Source: Fibrobacter sp. UWH4 (GTDB lineage: Bacteria; Fibrobacterota; Fibrobacteria; Fibrobacterales; Fibrobacteraceae). Taken from it: a stretch of DNA of 64,000 nt. Below are positions 31,946-40,574 of the stretch, piece after piece. Where the stretch lies: positions 62,001 to 126,000 of the forward strand of contig NZ_FRAY01000003.1 in assembly GCF_900142475.1 (NCBI RefSeq), given 5' to 3'. Position 1 is the first letter of the stretch. Each line of letters starts with the position of its first letter. The notes beneath the pieces were generated by a model. The model was not told the DNA's origin. It saw only the letters and a list, made by a program, of their open reading frames with translations, and searched no databases. Both the position numbers and the translations under genes were made by a program.

Positions 31946-34282
31946 ATGTCAAAGTCCTTGCTGTACTATTTTTCTTTTGTGGCGTTCCTGCTTTCTTTGG
32001 CGGGAACCTTCTCTGCGTGTTCCGACGACGACAGTTCAACCGAGTTCCTTTTAAACCGTGAAATTTCGGACTTGTCGGTGATTCGTGAATGTGGCAAGGA
32101 TGCCGATAGCGGGGCTTATTGTTTTAAGGTGCGTTTCCGTTACCCGATCGATACGGATAAGCTTAAAAAGGTCTATATCTGGGTCGATGACGATGTTGTC
32201 GGCGATACGGCAAAGACTGTGAACGAGGACAAGCTTGCGAAGGCGACTACGAGCTTTGAGTATGCGTCCGGTTCGGCAAATTTGTTCGATACGGTGGACG
32301 TGACTCCTTATATTCAGGATTATGTGGCGGAACGCTGCAGCCTGCTGGTGGCTTTCTATTGCGAGTATTCGAGCGGTCGTCCGGGTTCTGTCCAGCGAGT
32401 CTATCTGCATTTCTGTGACGATATGGATCCATCCTTGCTCGGCAATATCCGCGATTCCGTATGGACGACGGGTGTCCGCTTGAGGTGGTTGCGTCCAACG
32501 GACCAAACGGTTTATTACAAGCCGAACGAACTTTCTGGACCGATTCTGGGTTACAATATCGTGTTGCATACCGATGACAAGGACGAAGACCTGCGAAATC
32601 TTAAACTCAGGGTAGAAACTCCCGACGGAATCGATTCTACGGGTGGAAGCCTGTTCAAGCGCCATGCAAGATTTTATTCCAACAACGATTCGGTTTGGGT
32701 AGATACGGTTGCCCATAGCGCCGATTCCAAGAAGAATGAACTGCGTATCGCTATCTTTGACGGTAAGGGTTACAATGTCGATAATTCGGATTCCAACGAA
32801 TTCCGCCTGATTATCGAGGGACTCCGCTCCGAAAGCGAGTATTCGGTAGGGTACAGTTCCTGGGACACCAGCGGAAACTATTCGGGAACCGACGGTAACG
32901 CTGCCGCATACGAACTTATCTCGACGACGGATTCGGTGGCCCCGCTATTGGCAACGAAGCTTTATACAATCGAAGATACTCTGTATCCGGGAATGGCGCG
33001 TCTCGACAGCAACAACCATTTGCGAATTTTCTGGAATAGGAGCATTGACCCCTATACAAAGCACCATGGCGTCGTGGTGGATTCCGTCTTGTTCATTCCG
33101 GATTCCTGCCTGTATTCGCTTTGCTACGATACCGTGAAGACCTATATGGTCGAGTATTGGGACCGCATTGAAAAACAGTGGGTTGCCTACAGCAAAAAAC
33201 TTGATGAGTCTGGCCGGTATGGCACCCATTATGGCGTTTCCGCCGATACGTTTGCCGTGTCTACGGTTGGGACTTTCGTAGCGGATACGATCCGCTGGGT
33301 GGCGCCTGGCGACACGCTGATCTTGCGAATCCGTTCTGTCGACAAGTCTGGCTATTTTTCGGCGGCCTTGATTGATACTGTTTATGTTTCGCCGGGGGCA
33401 CTGGCGAAAGAACTGGAATGCCCCGAAGGATTTGTCGCGGTACAGGCTTCAGATTCGCTGAAGTTCTGCATGGAACGCACGGAGCACCGAAACGATTCGG
33501 GTGAGTTCGTGACAAATGTTTTGCATTCCGAGGCGCTTGCGGCTTGCGAGGCGGTCTCGGCGAGCGGCTTTAAGGTGAGCCTTTGCAATGAACGCGACTG
33601 GGAACTAGTCTGCCTTTCGGGCGGAACGCTCGCTTACGGTGTCGTCCAGGATACCCTGGAAATCTCGGATGTCTTGTTCAGGGATTGCAACGTGGCGACC
33701 AACGATTCCGCCTCGGCGTCGGATATAACCAAACGTAATCCTCACTGCATGAATCCGATGGGCGTGCGTGACCTGCCGGGACAGTACCAGGAGTGGGCGA
33801 TGGGTCGCTCCGAGGATTCCGTTGCCGTCATCAAGGGCGGCTCCTACATGGTCTTGAGCGGGATTGACCTTGAGACGCAGGCGCTTTGTACCCGGCGTAG
33901 TTTCCCGGTGTTTACGCGACTGGCCTATACGACAGATTCTATCTACCTGTATCGCGAAGGGACCAAGGTGGATACCGTGTTCCAGGCAGATACATCAAGG
34001 ACTCTCTTCATGGTGTTGACGCAGAAGGATTTCAAGGATACTTTGCAGTTCTTTGATGTACAAGATTCTAGTGGAAATTCCGTGGGGACGGATTATTCCC
34101 TTTATTCGGAATACAAGAAAGGCGGCGATGAATGGCTTGAAAAGATCGGTAATGGCATGAAGTACGTGCCCGACCACATCGAAGTCGTGTTCCTGACGGG
34201 CGAGCGGATTTCTTACCGCGGCGCGGCGAATTTCTACAAGTCGCCGAGTATCGGATTTAGGTGCTGCGCATACAAGGAATAA
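31946..34282 (+). CDS. large lipoprotein with C-terminal SUMF1/FGE-like domain
   Basis: 778 residues. Signal peptide with lipobox FSAC (Cys25). The middle (about 170-480) looks like beta-sandwich repeats of fibronectin type III style (SVWTTGVRLRWLRPTD...GYNIVLHT; LRIFWNRSIDPYTKHHGVVV...YMVEYWDR; VAPGDTLILRIRSVDKSGYFS). The C-terminal part (about 488-778) has the formylglycine-generating-enzyme/lectin pattern: PEGFVAV, HSEALAACEA, CNERDWELVC, MNPMGVRDLPGQYQEWAMG, AVIKGGSY and SIGFRCCAY. Catalytic copper-binding cysteines of true FGE are not evident, so a binding role is likelier than an enzymatic one. ATG 31946 is 7 bases after TATTTTAT. Confidence 0.75.
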   Translation: MSKSLLYYFSFVAFLLSLAGTFSACSDDDSSTEFLLNREISDLSVIRECGKDADSGAYCFKVRFRYPIDTDKLKKVYIWVDDDVVGDTAKTVNEDKLAKATTSFEYASGSANLFDTVDVTPYIQDYVAERCSLLVAFYCEYSSGRPGSVQRVYLHFCDDMDPSLLGNIRDSVWTTGVRLRWLRPTDQTVYYKPNELSGPILGYNIVLHTDDKDEDLRNLKLRVETPDGIDSTGGSLFKRHARFYSNNDSVWVDTVAHSADSKKNELRIAIFDGKGYNVDNSDSNEFRLIIEGLRSESEYSVGYSSWDTSGNYSGTDGNAAAYELISTTDSVAPLLATKLYTIEDTLYPGMARLDSNNHLRIFWNRSIDPYTKHHGVVVDSVLFIPDSCLYSLCYDTVKTYMVEYWDRIEKQWVAYSKKLDESGRYGTHYGVSADTFAVSTVGTFVADTIRWVAPGDTLILRIRSVDKSGYFSAALIDTVYVSPGALAKELECPEGFVAVQASDSLKFCMERTEHRNDSGEFVTNVLHSEALAACEAVSASGFKVSLCNERDWELVCLSGGTLAYGVVQDTLEISDVLFRDCNVATNDSASASDITKRNPHCMNPMGVRDLPGQYQEWAMGRSEDSVAVIKGGSYMVLSGIDLETQALCTRRSFPVFTRLAYTTDSIYLYREGTKVDTVFQADTSRTLFMVLTQKDFKDTLQFFDVQDSSGNSVGTDYSLYSEYKKGGDEWLEKIGNGMKYVPDHIEVVFLTGERISYRGAANFYKSPSIGFRCCAYKE

Positions 34283-34313
34283 TTCGGATTTCGGATTTCG
34301 GAATTCGGAGTTG
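34283..34313. repeat. TTCGGATTTCGG intergenic repeat (family C)
   Basis: ATTCGGATTTCGGATTTCGG AATTCGGAG fills the gap between the lipoprotein stop and the next start; same vocabulary as 57534-57572. Confidence 0.6.
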
Positions 34314-34320
34314 ATTACAA

Positions 34321-35106
34321 ATGGAATATCAAAATTATTTAAAAGTGGCTGAGGCGCTTGCTAAAGAAGCGGGCGCTCGTTGTCTTGAAATACAACAGAA
34401 CCTGGGCGATGTCAAGTACAAGTCCAAGAAAGACGTGGTGACCCGCGCCGATATCGCGAGTGAAAAGTTGATTGTGGAAGGACTCCGCAAGGCGTTTCCC
34501 GAACATTCGATTCGTACAGAAGAAGCGGGCGTTATCGAGGGGACCGACCCGCGTTTCCGCTGGATTATCGATCCGGTGGACGGTACGGTGAACTTTAGCC
34601 GCGGAATTCCCTTATGGGGAATTTCCGTTGCGCTCCACTTTGAAGGCAAACCGTTGGTGGCTGTAGTGAACTTGCCGAAGCTCGGCGAACTCTATACCGC
34701 AGTGAAGGGCGGGGGAGCGTTCATGAACGGCAAGCCGATTCACGTGAGCGATGAAGCGGATCCTGTGCATGCCATTGTCAGTAACGGCGACTTTAATGTG
34801 GGTGTTGCCGAAAAAATCAATGCGCAGAACTCGAAAAACTTTGCAGCCGAAGCTGAAACGTTCGAACGCGTGAAATGCCTGGGTTCGGCGGTGATCGAAG
34901 GTTGCTTTACGGCTTGCGGACGCATCGACTGTTTCGTGATGACGATGAGTTACCCCTGGGATATCGCGGCGATTGCGCTCCTGGTCGAGGAAGCGGGTGG
35001 AAAATCGACTCGTATTGACGGTTCGACGATGCAATTCGTTGATGGAGAACAAGTTGCGTTCTCTAACGGCGTTTTGCACGAAATTTTGTTGGGTTGCCTT
35101 AAATAG
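34321..35106 (+). CDS. suhB: inositol monophosphatase family phosphatase
   Basis: 261 residues. Motifs of the Mg-dependent IMPase fold: DVVTRADIASEKL, RTEEAG (Glu metal ligand), WIIDPVDGTVNFSRG (D-P-x-D-G-T), and the C-terminal SYPWDIAAIALLVEEAGG (W-D-x-A-A). Family members hydrolyse inositol-1-phosphate, related sugar phosphates or 3'-phosphoadenosine phosphates; SuhB also joins rRNA antitermination complexes in enterobacteria. The exact substrate cannot be read here, so the gene symbol is tentative. Confidence 0.85.
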   Translation: MEYQNYLKVAEALAKEAGARCLEIQQNLGDVKYKSKKDVVTRADIASEKLIVEGLRKAFPEHSIRTEEAGVIEGTDPRFRWIIDPVDGTVNFSRGIPLWGISVALHFEGKPLVAVVNLPKLGELYTAVKGGGAFMNGKPIHVSDEADPVHAIVSNGDFNVGVAEKINAQNSKNFAAEAETFERVKCLGSAVIEGCFTACGRIDCFVMTMSYPWDIAAIALLVEEAGGKSTRIDGSTMQFVDGEQVAFSNGVLHEILLGCLK

Positions 35107-35151
35107 ACTTGTTTCTTGTAAAAAGAATTTTACTTTAATGCAAAATAAATG

Positions 35152-35178
35152 AAAACCTACATTTTTGTAGGTTTTTGT
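35152..35178 (+). terminator. hairpin 1 in the gdhA upstream region
   Basis: AAAACCTACA / TGTAGGTTTT around a TTTT loop (35152-35175) followed by TGTTGTTT. It can terminate the upstream gene; its core TACATTTTTGTA is the reverse complement of the core of the second hairpin. Confidence 0.7.
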
Positions 35179-35235
35179 TGTTTACGCCCTTTAATTTTAA
35201 CGAAAAAAGGCAATTTTGAAAACTTGCAAAATACT

Positions 35236-35262
35236 AACTTACAAAAATGTAAGTTTTTGAAG
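35236..35262 (+). promoter_or_regulatory. hairpin 2 in the gdhA upstream region
   Basis: AACTTACA / TGTAAGTT around an AAAA loop (35236-35255), then TTTTGAAGATTTTT. It lies 40-65 bases upstream of the TATCTTTA promoter element (35302-35309). It could be an operator with TACAAAAATGTA symmetry or a second terminator. Confidence 0.5.
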
Positions 35263-35328
35263 ATTTTTCCCGTTTTTTCACTATTTGTGATAGCTGTTTG
35301 CTATCTTTACAACCGTTGAAAACATTAA

Positions 35329-36708
<1,380 letters not shown>

Positions 36709-36728
36709 TTAATACACGCCACGCGAAA

Positions 36729-36767
36729 TGTCATCCTGGAGCCCCGTAGGGGCGATAGGATCCATAA
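36729..36767. repeat. GTCATCCTGGA...GGATCC element (family B) after gdhA
   Basis: TGTCATCCTGGA-GCCCC-GTA-GGGGC-GATAGGATCC. The inner GCCCC/GGGGC hairpin has a GTA triloop, the same design as the family A hairpins. Confidence 0.75.
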
Positions 36768-36798
36768 AAGTCCTCGGTCAAAAGCCGGGGGCTTTTTT
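36768..36798 (+). terminator. rho-independent terminator after gdhA
   Basis: AAGTCCTCGG / CCGGGGGCTT (10 bp with G-U pairs) around TCAAAAG, then TTTTTT. A similar stem ends fabF at 55403. Confidence 0.85.
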
Positions 36799-36810
36799 GT
36801 TAAAAAAGCT

Positions 36811-36818
36811 ATATTTGT
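36811..36818 (+). promoter_or_regulatory. TAnnTTTG promoter element before the GLUG gene
   Basis: TATATTTG, 25 bases before ATG 36844. GGTTAGGA in the leader can serve as ribosome-binding site. A five-codon frame (ATG 36820 to TGA 36834) precedes the real start. Confidence 0.6.
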
Positions 36819-36843
36819 ATGGAAACAAAATGAGGTTAGGAAA

Positions 36844-37521
36844 ATGCATTTAATCAAAGTTTGTGTAGCAGTTGTTTTATTCCAATTGTCTGTGTTTGCC
36901 GCTTCGGATGTGTGGACGGGCAATGTGGCAGAGCGTTTTAAATCTGGTATAGGAAAAATTGAAAATCCCTACATTATTTCAACGGCAGAAGAGTTTGCCT
37001 TGATGGCTAAGCGTTATTCTGATTCGGCCTATTACCGCTTGGATGCAGATATTGTTTTGAATACGGGTGACGCCAAGGATTGGGCAACGTCTGCGCCAAA
37101 GAACAAATGGACCGTTTATGGGGATACCACTAAATTTGCCCGAGTTCACTTGGACGGTAATGGGCATTCTATTAGCGGCCTTTATATCAATAGTGATAAG
37201 GACTATCAGGGCTTGTTCGGTGCTTGGAGTGGAATTGCCACGAATATCGTAATTAAGAATTCTTATGTCAAGGGGCGTGATTTTGTGGGAACCCTTGCCG
37301 GTTCTTTTGAATACGAACGATCAAGAGATTATTATAATCCGTTTGGAAATAGGGCGGGTGGAAATGTTGAAAATATTGAAGCAGATGTGATTGTTGAAGG
37401 ACGCAAGTTTGTGGGCGGCCTAGTCGGTTTAGCAGGGGCAACTCGGCTAAATTCAGTAGTTCTTGGAGGATTAATTACTCAAAAAAAGAACGTATTTCAG
37501 AATATGATTTTAATGTATTGA
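36844..37521 (+). CDS. GLUG-repeat surface protein, 5' part in frame 0
   Basis: 225 residues before the stop. Signal peptide (MHLIKVCVAVVLFQLSVFAA), then the standard opening of GLUG/right-handed-helix proteins: GIGKIENPYIISTAEEFALMAKRYSD, FARVHLDGNGHSISGLYI, YQGLFGAWSGIATNIVIKNSYVKGRDFVGTLAG, VEGRKFVGGLVGLAGATRLNSVVLGG. Coding homology then continues in the -1 frame: after ITQKK (AAG at 37486-37488) frame 0 runs only to TGA 37519. At the junction stands A-AAA-AAG (37482-37488), in the correct phase for -1 slippage. A fused product would have about 1216 residues. Either a homopolymer change or frameshifting is needed to make it. Confidence 0.75.
   Translation: MHLIKVCVAVVLFQLSVFAASDVWTGNVAERFKSGIGKIENPYIISTAEEFALMAKRYSDSAYYRLDADIVLNTGDAKDWATSAPKNKWTVYGDTTKFARVHLDGNGHSISGLYINSDKDYQGLFGAWSGIATNIVIKNSYVKGRDFVGTLAGSFEYERSRDYYNPFGNRAGGNVENIEADVIVEGRKFVGGLVGLAGATRLNSVVLGGLITQKKNVFQNMILMY
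37481..37488 (+). promoter_or_regulatory. possible -1 slippery site A-AAA-AAG in the GLUG gene
   Basis: Seven A followed by G; in frame 0 the codons are CAA AAA AAG, giving the heptamer A-AAA-AAG known to promote -1 slippage on bacterial ribosomes. No strong downstream stem or upstream Shine-Dalgarno-like stimulator is obvious, so an indel in the run is an equal explanation. Confidence 0.4.
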
Positions 37522-40493
37522 ATATCGACGTGTCGGGAAGTGTTAAGGCAGACTCTGTTGTCGGAGGTGTATTTGGAAGCGTGTTCGAAGCAAGAAAAAG
37601 TATGGGGTTAATAAATCGGGCTTCTGTGACAGGATCTTTGAAGGTGGGAGGGATTTGCGGTGAGCTTGCTTGTAGATCAGGGCTGATTCAGCATAATTTT
37701 AATTTCGGAACAGTTAAAGGTTCCGATGCGGTAGCTGGATTAATAGGTTATTTTGAAATTTCCGATAGGTATAATTTCAATGAATTGGAAAATCTTGCTA
37801 ATCTGGGAAATGTATCGGGAAATAGTAGGGTGGCTGGATTATTGAATTCAAGTCGCGGACGGGTTTCCAATTCTTACAATGCGGGCTCGGTTGTTGGGGA
37901 AGATAAGGTGTCGTCACTGTTTTTAAATGATACCTGTTCTCGCAAATGCCTAGACTCTTTGCATCTATATGACTTTTCTGAAGAACATATAGATTCTATT
38001 CATGCGTATGCGGACTCAATGGGGGCATACTTCTTCCCAGATACGGGGGCAAAGCCTATCAATAGAGGTTATCCCTTGTCGGCTTATTTTTATTCAGACA
38101 TGTTGTTTGACCATGGGCGTGGTACATTCGAAGATCCGTTCTTGATTGGATCGTTACATGATTTACGCCGCTTTGAACGTCATGCTGGAGTGAATCTAAC
38201 TCGCTATACAACGGAAAAATCTTTTTTTAGACAAACGGCCGATATTGTTTTTCCGAAGGAGGATAACGAATGGACTCCTGTAACAGCAAACAACATTGTT
38301 TATGATGGCGACGGTCATTCTGTATCTGGTTTTGCTATTCATGATACATGGCTGGATTTAGATGCGTTGTCTTCAATTGATTCGTCTTTGCTGTTTGGTG
38401 ATTATTGGTCTAAAAATTGGCGCCAAAGCTTTCCTCAAGCCAATTATTGTTCTGGATTTTTCAAATATCTAGAAGAATCAACGATTGATAATTTAAAACT
38501 TAAAGATATTGATGTCGAAGGTGATTTGGCTGTCGGAGGTCTCTTAGGGTGTACAAGTTCTAATACATCAGATAATGTCATTTTGTCACGCGTTTCTGTA
38601 GATGGAAGTGTGAAGGGTCTTGTTATGGTTGGCGGTATTGGCGGAAACTTACGTGCCAAGTTATATGATGTTGCAAACTTTGCGACTGTAACAGGATCAA
38701 AATATGTTTCTGGAATAATGAATGAGGCTGATCCCGGATTAGGAATGTATCGCTTTGTCCGAAATCATGGTGATGTGACTGGATATGCTTATGTGGCTGG
38801 AATTGCGAGCGAAAGGCAGTCTCGTTCATGGCTTATGTATGCTCCGGAATACTATGTCTATAACAGGGGGAATATTTCTGCACAAGAAGGACCTGCAGGT
38901 GGGTTATTCGCAGAAGCCACTATTAGAAACGAGGGCCATGTATTACATGGCGCCTACAATGCGTCCAATGTGTCAGCGAAAAGAGTATATGGAGCATTTT
39001 ATGGTGATTTGTATACCGATATGGATTTAAAAGAATGTTTAGATTCAATGCTTTATGATAAGAATTTGATGTCTGACCCGAGGAATGTGTACTTGATAAG
39101 CTTTAGTTCTGATACTACGATTGTATCTGATGTTACTGTTGCTTCTGTTGATTCAAAAACGCTTAAGTCTGCTGGAGCAAAGGAATTGGGTGTCTTTTAT
39201 GGCGTTGATGAAAATAATGAAAATGACGGATATCCTGTATTTCATTTCCTTAATGGCGACGGCTCTTCTGAATCTCCGTACATTATAGCTACGGCAGAGG
39301 ATTTTTGGAAACTATATGATTTGATTTATAGGGATCCTCGTTCACCTAATCATTACAGTAATTCGAATTATAAGTTAGTTGCTGATATCAATTTGAATGC
39401 ATCGGCAAAGAGGCCTTGGATGCCAGTAAGTTTGGGGCCGTGGGGCACTTTTGATGGTGGAGGACATACTGTTTCGGGAATTTATGTGGATACGACCGTG
39501 AAAACGTACAGTAATGATGCTGTTTATGCTGGACTATTTAGAGAAAATCTTGGAACAATCAAAAATTTAGGTATTGCGGATTCCTATATCTTTGGTGATA
39601 CGGCGGGTGCTGTTGTTGCTGTAAATGCTGGCATTATTGAAAACTGCTGGAATAAAAATGCTGTCGTGGAAGCTACTGATGTTGCGGGGGGTATTGCTGG
39701 TGTAATGAGATCCGGTCATATTCATCCTGTTTCAACTCGTTGGCCGGAAAGTGATGAGGAACAACGGGCTATTGCAAATCATGATGTTTTTATAAATAAA
39801 ACATACAACGGAGGTGTTGTTCGCGGAAATTATAGTGCTGGGATTGTTGGGTATGTCCTGTTTGATGATTTTAAAGATGGCTATATATCCCGCAATGTTG
39901 TGAAGTCTCGTGTGGCAAATAGTTATAATGTGGGCGAGGCTTTGAATGGTATTGTAGGTTCTATTTATGGAAGTAAAAATTTCTTGTATTATCACGACAT
40001 TCATTTCGAAATTGTGAATGTTTATAATGCTGACAAGAGATGCCATAAAATATCAAGTGACGATGCAGAATTTGCTGTAAATGCATATTATGTAGTAATG
40101 GGTCAAGAAGAATGTAAAGATATTGGGATTTCTCAAGCAATCGATGAAATGAAAACCAAGAACTTTGCGAAAAAAATGGGGGAGGCGTTTAAGTATGATG
40201 CCGATGGAGTGAACAACGGTTTTCCGATTTTTTCAGACAAGAGGGGGCTTGATCCCGATGCTCCTATTAGCATCGGACAGCGGCCTTTTATCTACAAGGC
40301 GCTACAGGTGAGTGTCATTGACCGCGAAATTCATCTTAATAATTTAGTTAATGGCGCAAATACAGCTCTGTTCGACCTGAGCGGCAAACGCGTGTGGAAT
40401 GGAACGGGAAAATCTGCCGTAATTCCTGTCCAGAAGGCGGGCGTGTATATTGTCCGGAACAAGTACCAGATAAAAAAAGTGATTATTCGTTAG
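37518..40493 (+). CDS. GLUG-repeat surface protein, 3' part in the -1 frame, with sorting tail
   Basis: 991 residues from the nominal TTG 37518; the frame is open back to the A-run at 37481-37487 and reads INYSKKERISEYDFNVLNIDVSG. Many GLUG units (VVGGVFGSV, KVGGICGEL, AVAGLIGYF, RVAGLLNSS, VSGIMNEA, VAGIASE, GPAGGLFAEA, AGIVGYVL) separated by G-x-F-E/S-S/D-P-Y/F-x-I-x2-A-E-D openings of new modules. The last 60 residues (LNNLVNGANTALFDLSGKRVWNG...VIPVQKAGVYIVRNK...KKVIIR) have the shape of a type IX-like C-terminal sorting domain. Much richer in AT than its neighbours. There is no good ribosome-binding site at 37518, so independent translation is unlikely. Confidence 0.75.
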   Translation: MNIDVSGSVKADSVVGGVFGSVFEARKSMGLINRASVTGSLKVGGICGELACRSGLIQHNFNFGTVKGSDAVAGLIGYFEISDRYNFNELENLANLGNVSGNSRVAGLLNSSRGRVSNSYNAGSVVGEDKVSSLFLNDTCSRKCLDSLHLYDFSEEHIDSIHAYADSMGAYFFPDTGAKPINRGYPLSAYFYSDMLFDHGRGTFEDPFLIGSLHDLRRFERHAGVNLTRYTTEKSFFRQTADIVFPKEDNEWTPVTANNIVYDGDGHSVSGFAIHDTWLDLDALSSIDSSLLFGDYWSKNWRQSFPQANYCSGFFKYLEESTIDNLKLKDIDVEGDLAVGGLLGCTSSNTSDNVILSRVSVDGSVKGLVMVGGIGGNLRAKLYDVANFATVTGSKYVSGIMNEADPGLGMYRFVRNHGDVTGYAYVAGIASERQSRSWLMYAPEYYVYNRGNISAQEGPAGGLFAEATIRNEGHVLHGAYNASNVSAKRVYGAFYGDLYTDMDLKECLDSMLYDKNLMSDPRNVYLISFSSDTTIVSDVTVASVDSKTLKSAGAKELGVFYGVDENNENDGYPVFHFLNGDGSSESPYIIATAEDFWKLYDLIYRDPRSPNHYSNSNYKLVADINLNASAKRPWMPVSLGPWGTFDGGGHTVSGIYVDTTVKTYSNDAVYAGLFRENLGTIKNLGIADSYIFGDTAGAVVAVNAGIIENCWNKNAVVEATDVAGGIAGVMRSGHIHPVSTRWPESDEEQRAIANHDVFINKTYNGGVVRGNYSAGIVGYVLFDDFKDGYISRNVVKSRVANSYNVGEALNGIVGSIYGSKNFLYYHDIHFEIVNVYNADKRCHKISSDDAEFAVNAYYVVMGQEECKDIGISQAIDEMKTKNFAKKMGEAFKYDADGVNNGFPIFSDKRGLDPDAPISIGQRPFIYKALQVSVIDREIHLNNLVNGANTALFDLSGKRVWNGTGKSAVIPVQKAGVYIVRNKYQIKKVIIR

Positions 40494-40574
40494 TACAGTC
40501 GCCTAATAAAAAAGTTTACGCTTATTTGTCCTTTAGGCTTTTTTGAGTATATATTGCTTGGTAAGAGGGCGAAA

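Noticed and set aside
35290-35310. Sigma-54 promoter before gdhA
   Set aside because: TTTGCT is present at about 35297, but the upstream GG dinucleotide of the -24 element is missing; a TATCTTTA element explains the start better.
37518-40493. Independent gene starting at TTG 37518
   Set aside because: No ribosome-binding site or signal peptide, and the frame is open upstream to the A-run with coding-like sequence continuous with the preceding gene.
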